From the NCBI RefSeq assembly GCF_003573695.1, contig NC_039361.1:90228149-90292148 (forward strand): 64,000 nt of DNA, written 5' to 3'. The notes below the pieces were generated by a model. That model was not told where the DNA came from. It searched no databases and worked only from the letters and a program-made list of their open reading frames with translations. The position numbers were made by a program, and so were the translations under genes. The DNA comes from Papaver somniferum (lineage: Eukaryota; Streptophyta; Magnoliopsida; Ranunculales; Papaveraceae). Shown here piece after piece: positions 21,780 to 32,195 of the stretch (its first letter is position 1; each line of letters starts with the position of its first letter).

Positions 21780-24665
21780 GACCTCATCCACCTAATCTGT
21801 TCAACTACCTCGTTGAATGCAACCAAGTATACTCAATATACTTGTTCTCCGGCCTTGTACGCTTCTGAGCCACTCTCATAATTCAGCAAACTTGTTTGGC
21901 CCTCATTCTTGCCAAAACTTTTATGCCTAGTACCAAATGCCATCACTTAGCTTATTGTCTTTCCATTGATCCTACTGATCTTGAACTTTTGTTGATACGT
22001 TGCGCATACGTTCCAACTCTTCTTCAAGCCGTATATCAATACCAAAATTCTTTTGCGATCTGTTGCACCATGTATTTTCAGAACTCTTCTGAAATTCGAC
22101 AGTACTCTTTTGGCTAACTCTAAACCAATGGTCCTCATTCGATTGCATCCACATCACAAATATTTTATTCTAGCCATTCCGTGCCTAAGTGTACACTTCA
22201 AACAACCAACATATCACCCTGATATGCATAACTTAGCTTACTGCCTCCAATTCCGACTGACATTGCACTCTTGCAATTCAACAGGCCTTACTGTAGACTA
22301 AGTGTTCTTCAATCATACGCGCCTACGCCAATTCATGCTATGCCTTAAGGTATGCATGCTATGATTCCATACACTATGGTATGCATGCTATCCATAGCCT
22401 TTGTTGTCTTCAGCAATGCAACAAAACTTACACTAGATTTGGCCTCCAAATCATATTGTAAATTACGCCTCCTAGCTTTGCACCATTTGTATGCTAAAGA
22501 ACCAGCACCTTTCTATTCTCTGCTTGCATTGTCGCTATACCTTGATTGAAATGCATGACTTTGGTATAGTCATGACTTAGGATACCCGGTTTTTTACGGT
22601 TGTCTCACTGGATTGGGTTCCTCTTCACGCGCCTTTGAAACCATCACTTTAGGCATCACTTGCTCTTTCAAACTGCTGCGCTTTAACGTGGCGGAAAAAC
22701 AACATCATGTTCTTCCTAACAATAAGTTACTCTTAACTCATATACTTCATGGAATTACATCTTCATTATTGCCGTGTTACCCCATGCATTCGCTGCCAAA
22801 TGCCTTTGCACTTCCACATAACTCTCAACAGAAAACTCGACTATGCCACCAACTCCTCTATTTTCTTCTTTCACTTTCAGCGTCTTCTATTGCATATTTT
22901 GGCTTAACATGATGTGTAGCATCTTCCACGCGAACTAGCTTTACTTTGAACGAAAGAGGCAAGATCTTTCACTTCAAATACCCTCATTCACTACTACCTT
23001 ACATAGAGAGACTTCATTCCAACACCAAGGTCCACTTCGACCCAAACTGAAAGTATACTCAAACTTGAGAAAATACTCGTGCCAACTAATTGTAACTTGT
23101 AAGATATAACAAGTCTTGCAATACTGGCTTCATCTTCGATTCTAAGCAACAAAGGAAGCGAGACAACACCTACTGTCCCCAATGTAGTAATTCACTTTGC
23201 CACATGCACTCTTATACTTATCAACGTTCGTATTCCACTCCCATAACGAAGCACACTACAATTGAAAATTAGTTGAATACTCCTTCTAGACTGATGCTAT
23301 CATTTTGCTTTAGCTTTCATGAAGGTTTCTTCAAAAATGACCTCATGCCATTCTTATGCATCACCATTACTTTGTCCTTCTTTTTCCATGCATCTACAAT
23401 TCGTCTAACTTGCATTTCCAACCGCATCATGCATTCTGGCCATGCCAAAATCTCATTTGGCGCATGCTACTGTTGCATACATTCTATGCCAATTAGCACC
23501 CAAATCTTGACACAAACTTGTGTACCTTTGCACAACTGGGACGGACTTAACTTGGTGATTCTGAGCATCACCATAGATCTCAGCAAAGTCATATCACTCA
23601 ATGACTTCCACGGATAAACACTTTGGACAGTTGCAAACAAGGCCATAATCTTTGCAAATGAGGTGTCACTTCCTACGTTCCATGAAGCAATAATGCAGCA
23701 TTCTTCTTCAAACTTGGAACTCATTTTACTGCCCATGCACAACTAGCAACTCTTGTCTTTCCCCTTTTCCAAAATCAGTTTTGTAGCAATACTGATTTGT
23801 AGTTGACAAGAACATCTGCTTGTGGTTATGATCAAATGCAGGTGTTTGGACACCCTTGTCCAAACATATTGATCCCACTCATAAACCAGGTGCAAACACA
23901 CTCCTTGTGCGCATCTAGCATCAATGAAGAACTCTTTGCAAATGCAAGACCGTGGTGTATCGGTTTTCCCCTAACTTGCACCTATTTCTTCAGCCTTTCA
24001 ATAAGCTTTATGCTAGATAAGAATTGGCCATACAATTCTTCTTTTATGACATCACATTGCCACAAACATGCTGGTTCGCAACCAGACTTTGCATTGCCAC
24101 CAAGGTACATGCATTCAAGAGAGATAACTTTAATCATCCATCAACTGGCTACGATGAAAACACCTTCAATCTATCGCATAGACATGTTCTTCATCTCCTT
24201 TGCCACTGCAAAGGCCAACAACATCTTTGCATTCAGGAATTTTTGCAAAATTCCCACTACCACTTGTAATGTGCTCGCTACTGATAACACCACAAAGATA
24301 TGCATTCCAAATGCGTAATATTTTCATACTTTTGATAAACATGGACTTCAACACCTGGCTTGCACCATAGAAGTCAGCATACTCCTTAGTTTTGTCATGC
24401 CATCACTTGGAAACCCGGTTTTCAATGATTCTTGCGCGTTCTCCTAACACTTTGGGCTGGAATTCAGGAACCTTTGCCATGAACTTTACTAGACTGTTGC
24501 TACTTCAAGCTTCGAAGTTTATTCCAGTTGATATTTACACACAAGACCAACTTCTTCTAGTCTCCATACTAGTGAAACCCGAACAGTTTTTCACTGAGTT
24601 TGACTAACAAATGACATTAACTTGAGTATAAGAGAGAAAAATCAGCAACTGTGTCCCCTAACACA

Positions 24666-24677
24666 ACTCTGATACCA
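24666..24677 (-). promoter_or_regulatory. Primer binding site (tRNA-iMet type)
   Basis: TGGTATCAGAGT on the minus strand, 11 of 12 bases of the usual TGGTATCAGAGC, two bases from the LTR end. Confidence 0.85.
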
Positions 24678-24679
24678 GC

Positions 24680-25483
24680 TGACACATGCCCATTTAATCG
24701 CCTAAAATTTTCATGGGACATGACCGGCAATACTTGCAGTTCAGTGATTCAATATCACCCACAAGTACTCATCCTTTACCAACTTCTGCCAAATCACGCC
24801 ACACCTGTCCCAAACGGTTGTAGACACACTAATATGGTTACATATTCAATTTATAACCGTTCCACCTTGTCTCACTTCATTGTCATGCTCGCAAAGCCAA
24901 TAACCAACACTTCATCTATAATGTGCCACTTTTACGCCAACTTGATGCACCACTGCATATGGCCCTGATCTGAACTTGCTAAGATGCCTTAGTTAATCCA
25001 AATTCATGCCAACATGATTTCTAATTGATGCCAACACGTTCCATATGCTCATATGAGTTATTCTTGCTTTACTTAGACAACTTGCTTGACAATAATAATG
25101 CGCACTCTTGCATTACTAGCTTGTTTGCATTATTCAAGATTTTTCCAGCCTTGAACTAACGCATAGACCAACTCTTGGCCTATTATACCTTCTTGCATCA
25201 TCCTTGAGTTTGGGGGGGATTAATTCTACGGACATGCCAACATGCCAACATCGCATGTTGCATCCTGCAAATTTGGATTTGTCTTGCCTTCTACTTAATG
25301 AAGCTTCATTGTGTCGGTCAATAGCTTCATTACTTAGCCAAATGCATTTACAATGTAGTTCTACCATTGCACTTCATTGGCCCTGCGGGTTTATGCCGTT
25401 CTTAGCACTTGACAGTCTACACAGTGTGCAGCCTGCAACTCTGTAACGCGTAATCATTATGCGCCACTTGCATCCCTGTTATA
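24680..25483 (-). repeat. LTR of the minus-strand element (5' LTR, 804 bp)
   Basis: Partner of 20953-21779. A short extra deletion of about 25 bases lies near 25430 relative to the partner. The primer binding site is adjacent at 24666-24677. Confidence 0.88.
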
Positions 25484-25782
25484 GTTAACCACCTTTTTGG
25501 CGCCGTTAATGTACTAGGAAAAAACTTTTAAGCCCTTAGAATCATCAAACTCTCCGTGTTTTTGAATCGCCGATTCTGCACAGCTACTCGGTGTTGACTG
25601 TGTAACCACGTGTACATTGTACACGTCATAATTTATGCCACATGTCAGATAAAAATGTACCCCCCGCAGTACCTAACGGCAGGATTATCTTCAATAAAAG
25701 CATATCTTCTTCTCTGTCTTTTTTTCATTAAGATCTAAAAATCGTTGGTGGTGTTCATCTTTTATCAAATTGTAGCAGTAGT

Positions 25783-26299
25783 GGCGTAAAGGTGCAGTGT
25801 GATATGTGTGACAAAGAAGACCATGAAACCAAGAGTTATCCATGGGTATGTTCAAGGTGCAAACATGTACCTTGTAATGGAGTTAGAGCATTGTTGAGAT
25901 CTAAAACAGATCAAACAAATAGAAGGGACTTATTCAAATGCTTGAATCCCACCTGCAATTACTTTGAGTGGTGATCTTGCTTCTTCTACAACTACAACAC
26001 TTCAAATCAAGCTTCCAAGTCCAAATAGCTGCATTTTCTGTGGAGAAGAAAACCATTTTTTCAACAACTATCCATTACAAAATCAACCTTGCTTCAAACA
26101 GAACTGCAATTCAAAGTTAGAACTAAGGGTTTGCAAGAATCAACACAATCTCAATATAACTTACCTGGTATGTAAGAAGAAAGACCGTGATGCTTTTAGA
26201 TGGGAATCAGATGCACTTGTAATTGAAACAAAAGAAACATTGAAAGGAAAAGTACTAGAAATATGTAATGAATTTAAGAAAAATCTGAAAATGCAATAA
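25783..26299 (+). pseudogene. Zinc-finger (CCHC/GRF-like) ORF carried by the MULE, broken
   Basis: Two adjoining reading frames look like one decayed protein. The first (to 25974) has CDMCDKEDHETKSYPW, like a zinc knuckle, then CSRCKHVPCNG and RRDLFKCLNPTCNYFEW, the shape of a GRF zinc finger. The second (25964-26299) has CIFCGEENHFFNNYP and further Cys pairs, resembling a repeat of the same module, with a Lys-rich end. A stop plus a frame change separates them and no ATG opens the first frame, so it is a remnant. It converges on the MULE transposase (-). A second ORF facing the transposase is known in MuDR-type elements; its role here is unknown. Confidence 0.55.
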
Positions 26300-27574
26300 A
26301 CTCAGAAGTTGTAATTGAACATTTCATAACTTGTTCTGCAAAAGAAACTGCATCCGTTCAAAGTTTTCAAAGTTTTAAAGTTCCAAACTTAAACTACACC
26401 AATGCCTTCAAACTTAAACTACACAAAAGATAAGGAGTAACTGCATACATATCTTCTAAACAAATTGAAACACAATCAAAAAAACCAATTCAGATCTTCA
26501 TGTACTTCTTTGTTTTCTTCTTTCCATTTGGATCTGACACTGTAAAGGTGACTTTGTTGCTAACTGAACCAACCTGCTTGAAATTCTGATTTAAACATGA
26601 GGTTTGAGAAGAACCAACTTTTGTTGTTGCCTTTCCCTTAACATCTTTTTCAGATCTTGCAGCAGCTTTCTTAGATGATCCACCAACACAGCTCTGGCTA
26701 TTGGATTTTGTCTTAGATCCAACCCTTACACTGGTACTTTGACCTGCAGAAGAACCATGAACAACTTTTGAAGCTTTCATGTTCCTCTTTGATGGAGCTG
26801 ATTCATAAGTTGTATGAATATCACCATCCACACAGGTTCTAGCCTTTGGTACATTTGGATTAGAACCAACCGCTCCTCCATCACAAGTCTTTTCAAAATG
26901 TCATGGTTATCCACATCTCTTTCATCTTCTACACTTCTTTCCTGTGGGTTGAGGTTCATCATATGCTCTAATTCTCTTTCCCCTGGTCTTCCTGTTTTCC
27001 TGATGTTTACTGGAGGCTTCATCATCTCTTTCTTTGCAGTCTGGATAAGAAGAAGTAAACAACAAAAAGTAGGATTATTTAAATGAAAGACTGAAACCCT
27101 AAAATAATGAAATATGAATACTATATTTATTGCACAACAAGGATTATAAAAGCATATACAAATCTACCTTTTCATAGTCTTCTGGGCCCAACAATGGGTT
27201 GAACTCTGGAGTATATGTTCTCTTGTAGCTATCCACCCAATAATACTGTACACAATACCTACAAAAATACCCAACATGTAAACAAAGAAATGAGTTAGGA
27301 CAAAGAAATGAAAACAAATATTATAAGGACAAAAGGACAGACATAAACATATATTATAAGGACAAAAGGACAAACAAACGAAAACAAATGCAAAGAAATA
27401 AAACTTACTCAGCCCTGTAGATGGTGGATTTTCAACAAAGGACAGAATCGTAAAATCATGATACTGCGTGTTTCTGACATGACTTTATGACATGTGATGA
27501 TTCATATTTTAAGATCCATGATGAATATGCTTCGAAAGGCCTCCACTAGCTGAGCGTTCGATACCTCACATTTC

Positions 27575-27880
27575 ATCATGCCCTCTATGTAGAATAACAT
27601 AATTGGGCGGTTCTCTGTAAGATTGAGAGCATTAACGCCTTCAGGACGTCGGTGATACTCACTGTTCCCTGACTACATGAGAGACACCCCCTCTACATAG
27701 AATAACGATTGGGCGGTTCTCCGTAAGATTGAGGGCAATAACGCCTTCAGGACGTCAGTGACCCTCACTGTTCCCTGACTATATAGAGAGACCGTGTATA
27801 GATCCAGGAGGTTCTCCGTAGATTGAGAGGAATAACGTCTTCAGGACTTCGGAAACACTCGCTGTCTCCTGACTATGCAC
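27575..27880. repeat. Three tandem units of about 110 bp
   Basis: Each unit runs from a GGCGGTTCTCCGTAAGATTGAG-like block through AACGCCTTCAGGACGTC to CACTGTTCCCTGACTA. Starts are near 27580, 27688 and 27796; the third unit is shorter. Confidence 0.9.
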
Positions 27881-27989
27881 TTTCAGAATGGATATGACGC
27901 TTTAACTGGCTAATATCCCTTTTGTAATAGATTAATTCTACCGTGATATTCACCACTGAATTCCTAGAAGATAATCTATTTCATATCAT

Positions 27990-28150
27990 TACTCCGATTT
28001 CATGATCGAATCCACGACTGATCTCATGGAATGGTAATAATATTATTACTCTGATTCTATGGTCGAATCCACGATCCCATGGAATGGTAATGCTCGTTTT
28101 ATTATTCCGAATTCATGGTCGAATCCACGGCTGATCCTATGGATTGATAA
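27990..28150. repeat. Three tandem units of about 55 bp
   Basis: The repeated core is ATGGTCGAATCCACG followed by CATGGAATGGTAATA. Confidence 0.88.
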
Positions 28151-29599
28151 TAAACAACTACTCACTTTTATTACTTAGTTTCATGAATCATTCTCCACTG
28201 AATTTCATAAATTAGTGATAAATACTCAACAATCGGGCATCTGGACTACTACTGAGTAAGCCCCATAAAATGGTGCAAGTGTACTCGACAATGATGCACG
28301 AACAAGCACCCAAATGCGCGAACGAGCATGCGAAAATATGGACGAATGAGGAATCCTGCATAAAATAGGAGAGAAAATAATAATATTAAGATAACGGAGA
28401 AGCGCCCATGGGCCGGTCCCACCGGCCGTCCGGTCGTGCCTTAGCCATGGCCGGTCCCATGTTTCCTCCATTATTTTTCCATATTTTGTTATTTTCATGA
28501 ACCCATGAAGACTCCTCCATTCTAACAAATTTCCTTGTTTGAGCAAAACTCATGGTTTCTCCATATTTTCGTGGTTTCATAAAAAATAATAATATAAAAT
28601 AGGAAAAGGTGTCGCGGGACCGGGCAACTTAGCCGGCCATCCATGCCCTAGCCGTGGCCGGTCCCACACCTTGCAATCCCTAATCTCTCATAAATTGTTA
28701 TTTTTCTCATCTTGTGAAACTTCCTGGTTTCAACAAAAGTCATGGTTTCTCCATGTTTTCTCAAATATTTCTCAAACCATGAAAAGGCCAAAAGTCAACA
28801 TGGTTACATGACCGACTAGGTTACTCACGAAACATATATTAAAATATTATTATTTTAATATCCACTGAATATTGATCAAACGAGCATACTTGCTCATTCG
28901 AGCAAAATCGAGGATTTCAGTCAAAGATCGAACTCTTCTGAAAATCCAAAATATTGCTCAAACGCACATCAGAAAGTGTTGAAACTCTCAGTACTGAGAC
29001 ACGGGCATTATGGAGACTCGGGAATGCTCCCTTGACCGACCAAGGGAGGCTCTAAGGCTTGCAACAATCTGGTCCCGCATGTCTCCTAATTTGCACAATT
29101 GCTCATATTGGGTCCAAATTCACAATTAACTCATAGTTTGTGCAAACGCCCATCAGCGATCCCACGACCACCAAGGCCAGGTCTCATGCCATCTTGTTCG
29201 GTCCCTCACTTTTCTATAATTAAGTTTTATCACCTAATGCTCAATCGAGCACTATTTTAATAAATGACGAAACCGGCATTAAATCGTCATTCCTTCACCA
29301 ACAGGCCAACTCAGGACCTGGGTGTACACTCACTCGAGCAATTGGGTATCACATGGACATATATAGTCCCATGTGGTCAGTCCCTCCTTTGCTCATGACC
29401 TATTTTTAGTAATTCGTCAATTAATGAGCAATTGATCAAGAATTGGGGTTTCGAACAAATGCTTAACGAATCATCATTCCGAGCAAGTTCAAACACTAAA
29501 TAAATTTATGTTGATCCAGCAAACAACACGCGGATTAATTATATAATATTCGATAATTTACTAATATTTTAATTAATATTTTATTGGGTTACGCACTAA

Positions 29600-29840
29600 T
29601 AAATAATTCGTCGAATTGAGCAATACTTGCTCAATTGCTCGAATATTGACCCAACTATCAATATTTAGTAATTCGTCGAATTGAGCAATCATTTCTCAAT
29701 TGCTCAACTATCAATATTCAGTAATTCGCAACACTTGCTCAATTGCTCGAATATTGAAAAAGCTATCAATATTCAGTTTCGTCGAATTGAGCAATACTTA
29801 CCCAGTTGCTCAAATGTTGATCGGTAATTCATCACTGAAT
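29600..29840. repeat. Three to four tandem units of about 70 bp
   Basis: The repeated core is TCGTCGAATTGAGCAAT then TGCTCAATTGCTCGAATATTG and ATCAATATT. The words GAGCAAT/ATTGCTC are inverted partners within each unit. Confidence 0.88.
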
Positions 29841-30909
29841 TGACAATATTGCTAGTACGATCAATGTCAATATTATTCAAACTAGTCTCAACAGACATGT
29901 TAAATCCATGAATCGCTGAGCATTCATCACTCACGATTCAACAAAACCTAGACTCACTGTTTAATTAGTCAACAACTGACTAATTAATCCACGTATGTCA
30001 TGCAGACTCCACGATTCGTGAGACATCAATCACGTCACATGGGGGATATCAATTAGGGTTTTGGTCTTGGAGCCTATGGCACGTGGATTCATCCACGATG
30101 AGAATGTGAGTAAGTTGTGCAACGGTTGAAGGAGTTAGAAAAGTAGTGGGTGGATGGTTAACCAAGTCTCCGCACGACCTGGAACTGGTTTCACCACGAT
30201 CTTCCACTTTCCCACTCTTTCACTGAAGAAAACCTTACACTTACAGGGATCAGGGTGTTCATCATTCTTGCAATATAAATAAGTCCAAAATCGAGGACAA
30301 TGGACATTATTATCATCATCGACATTCGTCTACACAAACTCGATTAGAAACGTATTCACAGAACTCAACTTCCGCAGTTCACCAATTTGCAGAAACCTTC
30401 AACACATCCACAATCCTTGATAATCATTGATCCCTCACAATTCTCATCTTCCCTCCTGCAGATCAACCCATCTCCCTTTTTGCGACTGAATTGACTCTGG
30501 AACGACCATTGTCTTGGTTTAGGCCGGAGTCCTACAGATTGATCTCTCGAATCTAAGCACTCCCTTTGCAGTGCATCTGTGTGAGGTTTAGCAGTTTGCT
30601 CGGTTGAGGAATCTCGACCGTACGCCCGACTCTCCACTTTCCTAAAAAAACAGCAAACCGTTTTTCCCCACCCACAATCCCAAACAGGTCTCAATGACAT
30701 TAAGGCACATACAACATGTTGGAAGACAAAGCCCCTTAATTGCCATTGTATACATCTACAGGTATTCTTTGGCACATCCACAACAAAGATGGCTCCATGA
30801 CAACTTGTAACCTCATATACTTTAACCATAACAACACTCTGCAGTTGAAAATTTGTGGTTAAGTCACACATCTTCTCAATCAGCTTCGTTGCCTTTGGAA
30901 CTAGGTCAC

Positions 30910-32195
30910 TATAACAGGGATGCAAGTGGTGCATAATGATTACGCGTTACAGAGTTGCAGGCCAAGTCAGTGTGCATCCAGAATGCCGCAACACTGTGTA
31001 GACTGTAAAGTGCTAAGAACATCATAAACCCGCAGGGCCAATGAAGTGCAAGGGTAGTACTACATTTTAAATTCATTTGGCTAAGTAATGAAGCTATTGG
31101 ACGACACGATGAAGCTTCATTAATTAGAAGGCAAGACAAAGCCAAAGTTGCAAGATGCAACATGCGATGTTGGCATGTTGGCATGTCCATAGAATTGAGT
31201 TGGCCCAAACTCAAGGATGATGCAAGAAGGTAGAATATGCCAAGATTTGGTCTATCCATTAGTTTAAGGCTGGCCAAAGCTTGAATAATACAAACAAGCT
31301 ACTAATGCGAGAGTGCAGCATTATTATTGTCAAGCAAGTTGGCTAAGTAAAGCAAGAATAACTCATATGAGCATATGGAACGTATTGGCATCAATTGGAA
31401 ATCATGTTGGCATGAATTTGGATTAATTAAGGCGTCTTAGCAAGTTCAGATCAGGGTCATATGCAGTGGTGCATCAAGTTGGCGTAAAAGTGGCACATTA
31501 TAGGTCAAGTGTTGGTTATTGGCTCTGCGAGCATGCTAATGAAGTGAGACAAGGTGGAGCAGTTATAAATTGAGTTTATAACCATATTATAGGGTCTACA
31601 ACCGTTTGGTACAGGTGTGGCGTGACTTGGAAGAAGTTGGTAAAGGCTAGTCAGTTATCACACTTTACGCGGTTATGGAAACTACCTGTGGACATGTGGC
31701 TGTCTGTAGGATGCGCAAGCAGTTGCACAAAAGTTTTGGCCTGATCATTAGCTTGTATAAATATCTCAGGGATCAATAATGTTGGTTTTGTTCGTTTGAG
31801 AGAAGAACCACTAATGTAGAGAGTGTTTTAGGCATTCACCAAGAGGGTGAATGGCCTGTTTTGGTCCATGAGTTGGACGAGTTTTGTAATCTTCCTTTAG
31901 TGCAATAAAATGGGTTTTTTGCAGTATAACTTTGCGTTCTAATGTTGCTTATTTTTGTGAGTGGGTCAATTGGTTTGATGCATGGCAGAACCTCTTAGGC
32001 TTATGGGGGCATGAAGAGTTAGAGAGAAAGAAGATGAAGACTTCCGTTGTGCAAAGCCTTATGAGTGAAGGCATATGTGTACTTTGATGCGAGTATGCAA
32101 GGCTGAGTACTTTTGGGTGATGTTGAATCACTGAACTGCAAGTATTTCCGGTCATGTCCCATGAAAATTTTAGGCGATTAAATGGGCATGTGACA
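30910..32195 (+). mobile_element. Solo LTR (1,286 bp) inside the MULE transposase
   Basis: Starts TATAACAGGG and ends CATGTGACA, with an exact 5-bp target duplication GTCAC at 30905-30909 and 32196-32200. The MULE reading frame runs ..KWKDGD on one side and continues LVPKATKLIE on the other, using the duplicated bases once, so the insertion point is certain. It is a fuller version of the LTRs at 20953 and 24680. It contains TATAAATATC (about 31756) and AATAAAA (about 31905), a plausible promoter and polyadenylation signal in the + direction. Confidence 0.92.
31643..32098 (+). promoter_or_regulatory. LTR core with TATA box and poly(A) signal, absent from the related full element
   Basis: This 456-bp block is bounded by the short direct repeat AAGGCT (31643-31648 and 32099-32104). 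In both LTRs of the 20953-25483 element the flanks are joined at a single AGCCTT. Confidence 0.75.

Larger units (their letters stand above)
20953..25483 (-). mobile_element. Non-autonomous LTR retrotransposon (4.5 kb), minus orientation
   Basis: Direct repeats 20953-21779 and 24680-25483 are its LTRs. On the minus strand the 5' LTR (25483 to 24680) is followed after two bases by TGGTATCAGAGT, a tRNA-iMet type primer site (24666-24677), fixing the orientation. Flanks GTTAT (20948-20952) and GTTAA (25484-25488) are a 5-bp target duplication with one change. The LTRs begin TATAAC and end TGTCA/TGACA instead of the usual TG...CA. Internal DNA (21780-24665) has no gag, protease, RT or integrase motif on either strand, so it depends on other elements. 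Both LTRs lack a 456-bp block present in the solo LTR at 30910. Confidence 0.82.
27430..30686 (-). mobile_element. Long LTR-type insertion (family B) inside the MULE transposase
   Basis: Interrupts the MULE coding sequence directly after ALMSLRP of the SWIM exon. On the minus strand it begins TGTTTGGGATTG at 30686; its first 350 bases match the + strand at 47090-47340, including CTTAGATTCGAGAGATCAAT and AATGGTCGTTCCAGA. A TATA-like TTATTTATATTGC lies near 30270. The inner end (about 27430) is estimated, because I found no matching target duplication. No protein domain is visible. With three internal repeat arrays and over 3 kb length, it looks like a solo or truncated copy of a long LTR. Confidence 0.6.

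Noticed and set aside
23803..24318. 171-codon open frame on the plus strand
   Set aside because: It lies inside the minus-strand LTR element, has no motif, and has the Cys/Thr/His-rich look of a frame kept open by composition.
28226..28580. Two minus-strand frames of 64-106 codons
   Set aside because: They lie in the GC-rich GGCCGGTCCCA part of the family-B LTR and show no protein motif.
27575..29840. Possible CRISPR-like arrays
   Set aside because: Eukaryotic LTR tandem repeats; the repeats are diverged and contiguous, with no regular spacers or cas genes.
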